Below are positions 22,541 to 35,400 of a stretch of DNA of 64,000 nucleotides, in pieces; position 1 is the first letter of the stretch; each line of letters opens with the position of its first letter. Origin of the DNA: Cercis canadensis (Eukaryota; Streptophyta; Magnoliopsida; Fabales; Fabaceae); assembly GCA_003255065.1 (NCBI GenBank), contig QAOA01006413.1, forward strand, positions 156,341 to 220,340. Direction: 5' to 3'. The translations under genes and the position numbers were made by a program. The notes under the pieces are model-generated. The model was not told the origin of the DNA, did no database searches, and worked only from the letters and a program-made list of their open reading frames with translations.

Positions 22541-25500
22541 ATGGATGGCATCAATGCTCCGATCACCACTGAAAATGACCACCGAGACACCAAAACAAAC
22601 CTCACAAGGCACAGGTCCTCTAGAGGTGGTTGGAATGCCGCCATCTTTGTCATATGTAAGCTGTTTAACTCGTCCATTTCTCATAAATTTTATTTTGTCT
22701 GGTTTTTCAATGAACTATTTAACTCGTTCATTTCTCATATATTTCACTTTGCCTCTTGCCAATGAGATTTGATTCTGAGAACTTTGAACTTGAATTATTG
22801 GGTGAATATTATTTGGGGGTTCTACTTAGAACCCACTTTCTCCTTTCCATTTGCTTTGCTTGTTTAATTAATAAATTTCACATGCAGTTGTGGAGATGGC
22901 AGAGAGATTTGCCTTCTATGGTTTGGCTGGCAACATGATTTCATTCCTCACCAATGTGTTCCATCAATCTACCGCTACTGCTGCTAAGAATGTCAACACA
23001 TGGGTTGGTGTCTCTTGTATCTTCCCTTTGCTTGGGGCCTTCATAGCTGATTCTTACCTGGGTCGTTTCAAGACTATCCTCTTCTCCTCCATCACTTTTT
23101 TCATGGTACAGTCTCCCAATAACATAGACTATATTTATGTAAAATTTGTTTGGATGAAAAGAAAAATGGAGAGAAAGAAAAGAGAAAATATAGAAAATAA
23201 AGAGAAAATACTTTTTTTAACTTGTGTTTGGCTTATGGGGGTAATCCCCAGGAACCCCACTAATCTTGGAAAATAACACACACACATTTGATAGGGTTAA
23301 ATGTGAAATGAACATATTTTAACATATTTTGATCTTAAAACATGTAAGCCCCATCAGTATTTTTTCATCGACTTTTTTTTTTTTTTTTTTTTTTNTTTTG
23401 TTTTTTCCCCATTTTCTCTAGTGCATCTAAATAGGTGAAAGTTTATTTTTCTACCCATTTTCTCCTCTCATTTTCTTCTTAACCAAACATAGGGTTAATG
23501 TATAAAAGATCGAGTACCACCCAGGGAAGTCAAAAAGGGAGTAAGATGGGATCAAACCCTCTAGTTCCTAATTAGAAGAGGGGAAATCCCATTATGCTAT
23601 ACAGAACTCTAGTACTACTGAAATAGTAAGAAAATCTGATATTACTGCTCTTATGTTTTTGAATGATTTTTTTTTGACTCTTTGAATGTTATTAACAATG
23701 ATTTTGAAAAGGCTTACATAGCTATGTATAAATGCTACAGCTGACTTTTTCTGTAATAGTAGTTGTTTATGTTTCTTCCTTCCTAGTAAAGTATTTAACT
23801 ATGTTTTAATGATTCCAAGTTTGGCTAAGTTTTACAGGGAATGGTTGTGCTGACCTTATCAGTGTCAGTGGTTCCTTTGCATTACCGTAAGGTTGTGTTC
23901 TTCATTGCACTTTACACATTAGCCATCGGGGAAGGTGGCCACAAACCATGTGTGCAAACGTTTGCAGCAGACCAGTTTGATGAGAGCACACCTGAAGAGA
24001 TAAAAGCCAAGAATTCCTTCTTCAATTGGTGGTTCTTAGGAATAGTTGTTGGTGCATCATCAGCCATATTAATTGAAATTTATGTGCAGGTAATTAATAG
24101 TTATAAAGCACAAAAAAAAGGTAACTAATAATTACCAAAATGAGCATGCACCTTGCCTCATATGACTTACTTGTAGAGTCATGCTTTCCTTGATAGTCAA
24201 TATGCTCAAGTTTTACCTATGTCATTTCTATGAGTCCAATGTGCCTAGAAAACCACCTTTATATGTTAGTGACAAGAGGTTTAAATATTATACCGTAGTT
24301 CAAAGATTCAAATTTCTATATCGTCATTTAACTTAAAATAGAAAAAAAATGCCTAATAAGTTTTATTTGGAGTTTAAGTGAGTCACGATCCAAAGTTTTA
24401 ACTAAAAGTGTCAAATTAGCCTTCCTATTTTCTCTTCCTATCCTTCTCTCTCTTTAAGTTTTTGAAAATATTTTTTTAGATAAAATATAATTTATTATCA
24501 TAGCAAAAAAAATGATAAAATAAATTATTAATGTTAATTTTAATTACCAATCATGAAACGAAAAATGCTAAGCAATTAACATTTTATTAAAAAAATTGTT
24601 CCTAGAAGTTTAATCAATCAATTAGTATTTTATTTTTTGTCCTTCATTTTCTCTGGCTATATTTATGAACATAGGAGCATGTGGGTTGGGCAACCGGGTT
24701 TGCCATTCTTGCGGTGACTCTGGCAGCGGCATTGAGTTTGTTTCTGTTGGGCACAAAGAAGTACAGAAAGGAAAGGCCATTAGGGAGTCCCTTCACTACG
24801 GTGGCACAGGTGTTTGTCTCTGCCGCGAAGAAGCGGCGCGTGGAAGAAATACGCGATGGAAGAGGTATTTGCTATGTAGATGAGATGGGTAGTGCACTCA
24901 TTGAAGCTCAAACCCAAGATAGGAGTTTGGCTCGCACTAATCAATTCGGGTACATTTTTCTAACCATTACTTTTTTTTCCCCCTCCCTCTTCTTTATCAG
25001 TTATTCACATTCAAAGACTATACAAATGTTAATAAATGTTATAGGAATTAATTGTGTGAGTCTTCGTACATTGTCTTTTATCTATTTATGTGGTTGAAGT
25101 TGGTTTTAAAGTTTTTTGTTTGTTTCTTTCTTTTTCTCTCCTCTATTCTTATCATTTATTTCCATTGAACAACTAGACTGTGGCATTATTTTTAGAGTAA
25201 AACCCTTTTTTAGTCCTTGAAAAATGTAGTCATTAACAAATTTGTTCTCCAAAAATTTTTGGTGACAAATTGATCATTGAATTATTATTTTGCTGACAAA
25301 TTAGTCATCCGGTAGGCAAAATCATTAAAAAGAAAATGAGGACTTGAATGAGAAAAGGAGGGCTTAAACATAGCTAGGTAAGATCATTGAAAGAATTTTA
25401 GGAAAGGGGTCTGTAGGGTCCAGAACTTTTCTCATTAAAATACCAGATGACTAATTTGTCAGACAAAATAATAATTCAAGGACTAATTTGTCACTGAAAA

Positions 25501-28154
25501 TTTTTGGAGGACGAATTTGTCAGTAACTATATTTTTCAAGGACTAATAAAGGGTTTTACTCTTATTTTTATTAGAGTATGTAACTACTGTTGTTCCTCTG
25601 CGATGCATGATTAAATATTTGGGAAAAGTCTTAAAAATCACTTTGACCTATGCTCTTGTTGTATTTTACCCTCCATGCTTAAAAAACGTAAGAAAGTTCT
25701 CATTGAACTTTCAAAATATGCATTTTACCCCCCGACCCNGGTGACAAATTGATCATTGAATTATTATTTTGCTGACAAATTAGTCATCCGGTAGACAAAA
25801 TCATTGAAAAGAAAATGAGGACTTGAATGAGAAAATGAGGGCTTAAACATAGCTAGGTAAGATCAGTGAAAGAATTTTAGGAAAGGAGTCTGTAGGGGTC
25901 CAGAACTTTTCTCATTAAAATACCAGATGACTAATTTGTCAGACAAAATAATAATTCAAGGACCAATTTGTCACTGAAAATTTTTTGAGGATGAATTTGT
26001 CAGTAACTATATTTTTCAAGGACTAATAAAGGGTTTTACTCTTATTTTTATTAGAGTATGTAACTACTGTTGTTCCTCTGCGATGCATGATTAAATATTT
26101 GGGAAAAGTCTTAAAAATCACTTTGAGCTATGCTCTTGTTGTATTTTACCCTCCATGCTTAAAAAACGTAAGAAAGTTCTCATTGAACTTTCAAAATATG
26201 CATTTTACCCCCCGACCCTAACGTCCGTCCATTAATGTGCACATGATGTAATTAATCTGCGCCATAGTGTAATTTTATAGGGGTATAAATGAAAATAAAT
26301 TTATAAAAATTGAGGTAAAAAAGTAATATTCAAAGAGTTTTGAGGTTAAATTATAATATTTAAATCCCTTCTTCCGTCTATTAATGGATGGACGTCAGGG
26401 TCGTGGGGGTAAAGTGCACATTTTGAAAGTTCAAGGAGGTCTTTCTTACATTTTTGAAGCATAGGGAGTAAAGTGTNCAAGGAGGTCTTTCTTACGTTTT
26501 TGAAGCATGGTGAGTAAAGTGTAACAAGAGCATAGTTTAGGGGAGTTTTTAAGACTTTTCCCTAATTATTTTTAAAAAATTAAATTAGTAATTTACAATA
26601 GAGTTGTCATATACTTTAAATAAATTTATTCAACATAAATTATCAAAATCTAATAAATATTCAAATTATATTCTAATTACAATTGATTGTTAAATTAAAA
26701 TTTAGCAAAGATTTGAAAAATAATTTTAGAAAGATAAATTTTTATAATAATTGTACATAATTTGAAGCATCAATTTTTGACAGGTAAGCAAAAATTATTT
26801 AATATTAATCTTCCGAAAATTTTGACACTTTATCTCTTTAAAGAGTGGGTACAAGATTGTGGGTTTAAAAGGTTTCTCTTTGTGCAGTTAAAATTATAAA
26901 AGTATCTTTTATTTTTATTTATATAAAAATAAGAAAACTTGAATTTTTAAGAAAATAAAAAATGAATACCAGAAAAGGAATCCTCATTCTCAATTTGTAT
27001 AATTAAATTCAATTGAACTTATTAAAACTTTACAAAATTTATTTAAAATTTTTGGTTTGATAACTTAAATTAGTATACCCTTTTTCAATAAATATGGTGT
27101 TATCATTTTCTTTTCATTATGTAGCTTTCACTAAATGCCTAGTGAGCATTTAGTTTGATGTTCATGGTGTCTTTAAAAATGTATATTTATAATGCGTGAA
27201 GTAGTGGATTTACTATTTCTCTTTGCTCTATTGTGGAATGGCCATGTCTATATTTGATTTACCTGCACTTCGAATTTCGTTAGATTTTTGGACAAAGCAA
27301 TGATCATTGACGACACTGATGCATCAAGCCAAAACAGAAATCCATGGAGGCTATGCACATTAAACCAAGTGGAAGAAGTGAAGATGATTCTTCGTCTAAT
27401 TCCCATATGGCTAAGTTGCTTGTTGTTCAATGCAGTCCAATCTGTACTCCACACTTTCTTCACCAAACAAGGTAGCACAATGATTAGATCAATTGGACCC
27501 CACTTTCAGCTTCCTGCTGCATCACTTCAAAGCCTTGTTGGCCTCACAATCCTAATTATCATTCCAATCTATGACAAAATTTTTGTGCCAATAGCAAGAA
27601 AATTTACAAGAAATCCAACAGGCATTACCATGCTACAAAGAATAGGTGTTGGCCTATTTCTCTCTATCCTCAACATGGTTGCTTCAGCTCTGGTAGAGGC
27701 CAAGAGGGTTGGTGTAGCAAAAGAGCACAATCTCTTAGACAACCCAAAAGCAGTAGTACCGATAAGGCTATGGTGGTTACTTCCACAGTACATTCTTTGT
27801 GGTACCTCAGATGCATTCACAGTTGTTGGACTCCAACAATTGTTCTATGATCAAGTGCCGGAGGCGATGAAAAGCATGGGGGCAGCGGCATACATTAGTC
27901 TTATAGGAGTTGGAAACTTCATTAGCACTGCCATTATCTCTATTGTGGTGGCTGCAAGTAAAGGGAAATGGTTGGGGAACAATCTCAATCAGTCACACCT
28001 AGATGACTTCTACTGGTTGCTTGCAGGTTTGAGTGCTTTGAACTTGTGTGTTTATGTTATACTTGCTAAGCAGTATGTGTACAAAAAAGTTGAACAAGGT
28101 ACAAGTGAAGAGAAAGAGATGAGTATTAGGGAACACCTAAATCTACGTGTTTGA
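22541..28154 (+). CDS. NPF: NPF-2: NRT1/PTR family transporter (subfamily 5-like), five exons
   Basis: Tandem paralogue of NPF-1 with the same role. Exons: 22541-22655, 22888-23105, 23838-24089, 24675-24949, 27284-28154; the sum is 1731 nt, 576 residues, and exons 1-3 are the same length as in NPF-1. EMAER (ExxER motif) is at residues 41-45 and the PTR signature GAFIADSYLGRF follows. Exon 4 is five codons longer than in NPF-1 (acidic/polar loop). The exon 4/5 junction codon reads GGA (Gly), where NPF-1 and NPF-3 have AGA (Arg) in the conserved RFLDKA block. This is because the donor is cgg|gtaca rather than cag|gtaca. Intron 4 (2.3 kb) holds two MITEs and two N junctions. The gene looks intact; the Gly change could be a sequencing error or a real difference. 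Confidence 0.92.
25195..25561. mobile_element. Mutator-like MITE (GAGTAAAA family) in NPF-2 intron 4
   Basis: A 367-bp fold-back element beginning GAGTAAAACCC and ending GGGTTTTACTC. The 9-bp direct repeat TTATTTTTA occurs at 25186-25194 and 25562-25570. Compared with the 257-bp copy in NPF-1 it has an additional central segment of about 110 bp. Most of it reappears at 25740-26041, after the N at 25739, through the assembly-type duplication. Confidence 0.87.
25261..26218. repeat. Direct duplication meeting at N 25739
   Basis: 25261-25738 and 25740-26218 are nearly identical and both end in 'accccccgaccc'; only the second continues 'taacgtccgtcc'. This duplicates most of one MITE and the left arm of the next. 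Probably unmerged contig ends, so true intron 4 is about 0.5 kb shorter. Confidence 0.8.
26101..26562. mobile_element. Long-inverted-repeat MITE in NPF-2 intron 4
   Basis: The left arm 'gggaaaagtcttaaaaatcac' to 'taacgtccgtccattaat' (26101-26238) is the inverted complement of the right arm 'attaatggatggacgtcagggt' to 'aagacttttccc' (about 26380-26562). The arms are about 140-180 bp. The flanks 'taaatattt' and 'taattattt' are a possible imperfect 9-bp target duplication. A 45-bp direct repeat around the N at 26477 (26432-26476 and 26478-26522) is an assembly scar. Confidence 0.7.
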
Positions 28155-29460
28155 GTAAAAGCCTTTGTTCGGAGGAGCATTATCTCTGCAAAGTGGGGCA
28201 TATCAAACATGTGTTTTTATAGATGTAGAAATTGTAGCTTTCAATATCTGTCTTCTTCTCTTTTGTGTTGTGATGAAAGCTTGATTAATGTTAGCGGACT
28301 AAGAAAGTTGATGGTGGAAAAATCTATGATACAGCTAGAAAATGGTACCTTCCCATTGGGAATTTTTGCTTTTGTTACTTTTTAAGATGGATTATCATTT
28401 CATAGAATATTTGCTTCACTGTTATTAAGTTTATTTTAGGCTAAAGGCCTGCTTTTTTTTTTTTTAATAATAATATTATCATAAGAAAGTCATGAGATTT
28501 TTTTGTAAACTATTTAAAATACTCTTCACCACTAATTTACACTTAATGACTTAAAAAGTTTGCTTATAAGTCAATAAATCACTTCATCAAGTATCTTCTA
28601 ATCATACATTGAATGTATGCTATGTAGTGATTCACTTGAGGTTGCTGAATTTTCGTGTAGAAAGATAATTAACTTTCATGGGAAGATTCTATACACAACA
28701 TATTGTTCATATATATCAATAAAAGATAAATTTGTTATTGACACGTGAGTTTGCTGTTTTTAATGGTCATGAAAATGAGATGTCACTATTTGATTGGTTC
28801 AGCCTATAGTAGATTAAATTTACTTAAGATTTTTTACTTTCATGAGTGGGAGCCACGTGTAAAAAATTTAAGGAAAAGCGAGGGGAAAATTAATCGGTGA
28901 AATGATATATCTACGGTAATTTTTCTCACAATTTCTATCATTGCAAGTTTTAAAATGAATAAGAGTTATTGAATAAAAACTAAGTGAGTCCACTAAAATT
29001 GTAAAGTATAAATTAAATTAGGAACCATACTAATAAAAAATGGGTGAAAAATTATGACAGATATAGCATGTCTTAAATTTAAATTTCTATGCTACAATTT
29101 ACAAAGAAAAATATAAGTGATACTAATCAAATTTTTCATCATTAGATCACATCTAGTAATTTATATAAATATAAGACAGATAGATCTTTCACCATAAAGC
29201 ATATTTGTTTTGCATATCATTGGAGAATATTGACTACCTCCATTTTTTATGTGGGCAAAGATTAATTATTTCCTCAATTTAGACATAGAATTACTACTCA
29301 ATCCAGCAATAATAAATATGAGAACTTGGATATTTATTGGAGTACCATATAGTGACACTAAATATGACCTAATGGGAAGAAATATCAGTTACCCCACTCA
29401 CCCTTAATTAAACTCACACAGTTGACTAAACAACATCAAAAGCTTCTCTTTTCATCATCT
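28155..29460. other. NPF-2 / NPF-3 intergenic region
   Basis: 28155-28450 is the NPF-2 3' flank (shares 'tagaatatttgcttc' style blocks with the NPF-1 3' flank). The remainder to 29400 is AT-rich with no gene recognised. The final 60 bp are the NPF-3 leader, ending in a 36-bp-period duplication that runs into exon 1. Confidence 0.55.
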
Positions 29461-32400
29461 ATGGATAGCACCGTTGCTCCAATCTTTTCATCATCTATGG
29501 ATAGCACCATTGAAAAAGACCACAAAGACAGCAATATAATCCTCACAAGGCACAAGTCCTCCAAAGGCGGGTGGAATGCCGCCATCTTCGTCATTTGTAA
29601 GCTCTTCAATTCATTTCTCTTTCATAAATCTCACTTCGCATGTTTCCAATGAGATCTGAATACGAGAATTCTGAATTTGAATTAACATGCAATCATTATT
29701 TTCGAACCCTTTTCTCCACTTCATTTGGTTTGCCTGATTTATAATTTTCACATGCAGTTGTGGAGATGGCAGAGAGATTTGCCTTCTATGGTTTGGCTGG
29801 CAACATGATTTCATTCCTAACCAATGTGTTCCATGAATCTACCGCCACTGCTGCTAAGAATGTCAACACATGGGTTGGTGTTTCTTCCATCTTCCCTTTG
29901 ATTGGGGCCTTCATAGCTGATTCCTACCTGGGACGTTTCAAGACTATCCTCTTCTCATCCATTGTTTATTTCATGGTATACCTTCCCAATCACATAAAAC
30001 TATACAACAAATTCCGATCGAGTTATGCTAATTACACACTAGTTTATTTCACATTGTTCCACATTTACATATTTGGCAGTATCTGAGTTTAGTTGAACTC
30101 ATTGAAACTTTAGGAGACGATATTAAAATTCATTGGACACCACTTGTATGATACGTAACAATTTCTACAAAGTGTTTTAATTATTTTTTGACCAGTACTC
30201 TGTGTTTAACTATGTTTACTTTTTAGTTTTTACACTGTGTTAATATACAGGGAATGGTTTTGTTGACCTTGTCAGTATCAGTGGTTCCTTTGCATTACAG
30301 TAAGGTTGTGTTCTTTATTGCACTTTACACATTAGCCATCGGCGAAGGTGGCCACAAACCATGTGTGCAAACGTTTGCAGCAGACCAGTTTGATGAGAGC
30401 ACACATGAAGAGATAAAAGCCAAGAATTCCTTCTTCAATTGGTGGTTCTTAGGAATAATCACTGGTGCATCATCTGCCATAGTAGTTGTTATATATCTGC
30501 AGGTAATTAATAATTATAGATTATCCCTTCAATAATTAACAAATTAAAATGCATCTTTCCTGCCTCAAAATGGCTTAGTTGAAAGAAGTCATGCTTTTCA
30601 TGATAATATAAGAAAGTTAGTAAAATATAAAGAAACTTTTGCAAATTTTGAAAATTTTGAGGGACTATAGCATAATGTAGGAACACCCCAGTTCCAACTA
30701 GAAGAGACATTTTTTTAACATAAAAAAAAAAAATCTTTTTTATCCCTCGTTCTTTAGGCACTATCGGTCATAATTCTAAGATAAAAGAAGAATTAAGTAG
30801 GGCTGTTCAAAACTCAAACAAATTTAATCAAACCAAAGAGCTTAAACTAAACTTATGCATTGGTTTGGTTTTAATTTCTATGTGGTTTGGGTTGGGTTGA
30901 ATTTTTTTAATAAATATTAGATTGGGTTGGGTTTAGGTAATAAAAAATAATAAACCAATTTAATTCAACCCAACTTAGTTATTTACTAAAAAAAAACATA
31001 TTTACAGATATATTATATAATTATTTTATATATCACCATAAAATTAGAAGTTGAACTAGTTCAAATTCTCATCGATCTCTCTTAATTGCGACTTTTTGAC
31101 TAATAGTCTATTTTGATAAATTTCACATATAAAACTCCTAAACTTTCTTAATCATTAATACTGATTACGTAGTGTAATTAGAATATGAAAATATTTTTCA
31201 CTAATAAATTGGAATATAAAAATTAGTTGACAATATATTTTTATAGAATGTATTTTAGTACATAACTTTGTTTCAAATGGAGAAACCAACCCAATCCAAA
31301 TTGACTTTCCATGGTTTGGGTTGGTAATGTTATAAGTCTTTTTGTTTGGGTTGTAGAGTATAAAAAAAACTTTTAAATTGGGTTCAGGTTGAGCCTAAAC
31401 CCAAACCAAATCAGCCCATAGAAACCCCCAGAATTAAGGTAGTTTTTTTTTTTTTTTTTTTCTCTTTTTTCAAAAGTTATAATGAAAGAAGAATTAAGTA
31501 ATTGCCAAAGCATGTATCTTAGCACCAATAATAAAAAAATGATTTAATTTTAATCTATTGCCAGAGTAAAAGAATTTGACATTGTCACTCAATCTTCTGT
31601 TGTGATGTATGAAAAAAAGTGTTAAAGTGATTTATTGGTAAAATATCTTCATTGGCTTAGTCTATTGTGCACATTAATTGCACAAACTATGCACCGGTGC
31701 ATGTTTGTGCACTGTGTACAATATATTGAGCCATCTTAGTTATTTTAAGAGTAAAATCCGTTGTAATCCTTAAAAAAATTTTAAATTGTCACTTTAATTT
31801 TTAATTTTTTTTTGTTATTTTAGTCATTTAATTTATAATTATTTTGTTAATTTAGTCATCCGTCTATAATGAGATTGGATGAAAATTTCTACATAGCATA
31901 TCAAGTATTGACATGACACCTTTAAAAAAATGAAATTTCTCTCTCATTTCCCTTTCTCTGCAACTCTTCCACTCTCCCACCACTATCATCTATGGACAAG
32001 GTAGCTGGCATAGGCTAAGAATCAAGAAGCTTCTGCCTTTTCAAGTCTATGGTGTTCGGCTCTAAGAACCTTTCGGCCCTGAACAATAATGGGTCATCCC
32101 ACGCTTTGGTGTCTTTCCCAATTGCCCAAACATTTACTAGAATTTGAGTCTCTTTGGGAATAGAATAGCCCAACATGTTACAAGAGTCCATGGCCATTGT
32201 GCGGGACTAAGAAAGGAAGAGGTGGGTGAAGTCTCAATGTTTCCTTGATCACTGCTTTGAGGTAGGGAAGATTCTCAACGTCCTTCGCTTCTAGCTTCTT
32301 ATTTGGGCCTATTATGCTCCTCAGCTTGGCCAGTACTTTCTTTAGCGTTTTTAGGTTGTGAAGAAGCTCTGCCATTGCCCACTCCAGAGTGCTTGTTGTC

Positions 32401-35400
32401 GTGTAAAGAGCTGTAGCAAAGAGGGAGCTCCAACTTCCACCAACCCTTCCATGGTCACCCTTTAGATTCGAAATAAGCCAATCATGCAAGCCCATGCCAT
32501 AAAACTCTTGCTAATCCCTTGGTTTCAACAATATATAACATACTGAAGCAATAAAACTTACAATCCCTCAACACATGGAAACTTACTCTGCAATCTTGCC
32601 ACACCTAGTATGCCTTTGAAATCTAAACTCATTCGTCACCAAGCTCTCATGATCAGTAGTAAGCCAAAGGAACAATCTAACACATAAATGACTGTGAGCA
32701 TGATGGGAACCCCCAACAAAGCCTTGATAATTTGATTTAACTGTAAACCGACCACATCTTGAGAAAGCTCCCAAGCTACTGTATCCTGCCCCTGCACTTC
32801 TAAAGGAGGTTTAGTACCTGCTATAACACCATAGACTTGAAAGGGCAGAACCTTCTTGATTCTCAGCCAATCCCAGCCACCTCGTAGATAGATGGTGGTG
32901 GTGAGAGAGTGGAAGAGTTGTAGAGAGAGGGAGGGGCATGGGTGGAGAGAGAGAGAGAAATGAGAGAGAAAGTTTTTTTTTTTTAAGGTGTCACGTCACC
33001 ACTTAACGTGTCATATAAAAATTTACATCTAACTTCACTAATAGACCTAGACGGAAGACTAAATTGACAAATAAATTATAAATTGAAAGACTAAAGTGGT
33101 ACAAAAAAAATCAAAGATTAAAGTGATAATTTAAAATTTTTTGAAAGACCAAAAAGAAGTTTTACTCTTATTTTAATGATAATGTACAAAAATGTTGAAG
33201 AAGATGGTAGAAGTGAAGAGAAAGAGATGAGTTTTAGGGGATACCAAAATTAACTTATTTGAGCAAAATGTGGCACATCAAATTGTAGTTTCTTCTAGGG
33301 AGACATCAAATCTCTATCTGATCTCTGAGTTATGATGAAATCTTGAATCTTAGACATCGATACAATATCCAGAATATGGTACTTTCCTTCAGTTTGATTT
33401 TAGTGTTCGCGCATTTGGTCATGATGCTATCTAAAAGTGAGTTCTGTAATTTACCCTCCTACCATAAAAACTATACCAAGTTATATATATATAATACAAA
33501 TAGTATGATGCCTCCCCCCACCCACCCAATAATAAGTTATCTAATTACAGTGAAAAGGTATTTTAATGTAGTTTAGAATTTGGACATGTGTTGAATAGTT
33601 TGTAAATGANAATTTGGACATATTATGTGTTGAATAGTTTGTAAATGAGTTGTAGAATCAAGTTTCACATTGGATAAATTAATGAAATGAGAAGACTTTA
33701 TAAAAGGCAAATAAAGGTTAAGATTAAATTTAATATATGGGCTACACAAGCCCATTAATCCTAGTATATTTGCTAGCAAATTAAATATGTTTAAATGTCT
33801 TCGACACTTGGGGCATTTTGGGCCTTGATTTAAAAAATATTTTAGGAGTAAAACTATTTTTTAGTTCTTGAAAACTGCAGTCATTGACAAATTCGTTCTC
33901 TAAAAATTTTCGGTGACAAATTGATCATTGAATTATTATTTCGCTGACAAATTAGTCCTATGATAAGCAAGTTCAGTGAAAAGAAAAGGAGGACTTGAAT
34001 GAGAAAAGAAGGGCTTAAACATAGCTAAACAATAGTTGTGAAAAAAAAATTAGAAAAATGGTCTGCAGGGATCCAGAACTTTTTTCATTAAAGTACCAAA
34101 GGACTAATTTGTCAAACAGAATAATAATTCAATGACCAATTTGTCACTAAAAATTTTTGGAAGACGAATTTGTCAGTAACTACATTTTTCAAGGACTAAA
34201 AAAGGGTTTTACTCAATATTTTAGTATCTAGTTTTATCACTGGACCAATCTAGTTCAGGTCAGTTTAACCTTGTTCTTATGTCAATTTTTTAACAATTGT
34301 CCAAGTTACAATCAAAGACATCCCTATATATAACTAATTGAGAGTGTTTTTTTTAGAATGTGCCTATCAAAGACAATGCTACTCTCTCATGCTTTTTCTA
34401 TTTTTTTTCTCTCTTCATTTAACATCCCCCGTGCATTGTACGGGGCTGGAACTAGTTTAAACATCTTTGATTTGCTAGCAAATAGACTAGGTTTCATGGA
34501 CTTGTGTAGCCCAAATACCAAATTTAACCTTAGCTTTTGTTTGCATTTTATAAAGCCATATCTTTTCATTAGTTTACCCATTGTGGGACTTGATTCCACA
34601 ATTTATTTGCAAACTATTCAACATTCTTCCACAACTATTTTATTGTTTCCCTAATACTATTTCTAACACTATGTTAATAATTTGTAGGTCTAATGCCACC
34701 TATCCCTTATTTCTATGATGCACGAAAAAATTGTTAAAGCTATTTATTGGTTAAATATCTTAGTAGGTTTAGTCTATCGTGCACATTCCACAAAGTAACA
34801 AACTACGCATTGGTGCATAGTTTGAGCAATATGCACGGTAGATTGAGCCATCTTAGTTATTTTAATGATATTGTAACATGTTATTGGATGATAATATAAA
34901 ATATTTTCCTTTTGAAAGAAAAAAAGAAAACATATTTTTTATTTCCTTTAAAAATAGAGTTTTTTACTGTGCAATATGGGTTTTCTAACTAATGTGATAT
35001 TTCCTTCAAAGATGTGTCATAACTATTCTTTATTTTTTTTTTCTCTATGAAAGAATATTTGTATATATTATAAGAAAACGACTAAAATACCACTTGTTGC
35101 TAAAATGTAACAACTGACAGTGATACGTGGTAGCTGCATATTGGGTAAGTGATGTTAGCACATTTTTTTGCTACTTGTATAATTGATAATTTGGTTTATT
35201 ACAAATATAACACGTAATTATGTTAAAATTTTGTTATTGTCAATAAAGTTATGTTAATTACAAAATAATGCCTCACAAATTTTTTTTACTATTTATAAAT
35301 CAGCCCTAATCTATTTAGTTTTTTTTTTTGGTTTAAGATTTAGAGTTTAAGATTCATTTTTTAGGGTTTAGGATTTATGATTTAGGATTTAGAGTTTAAG

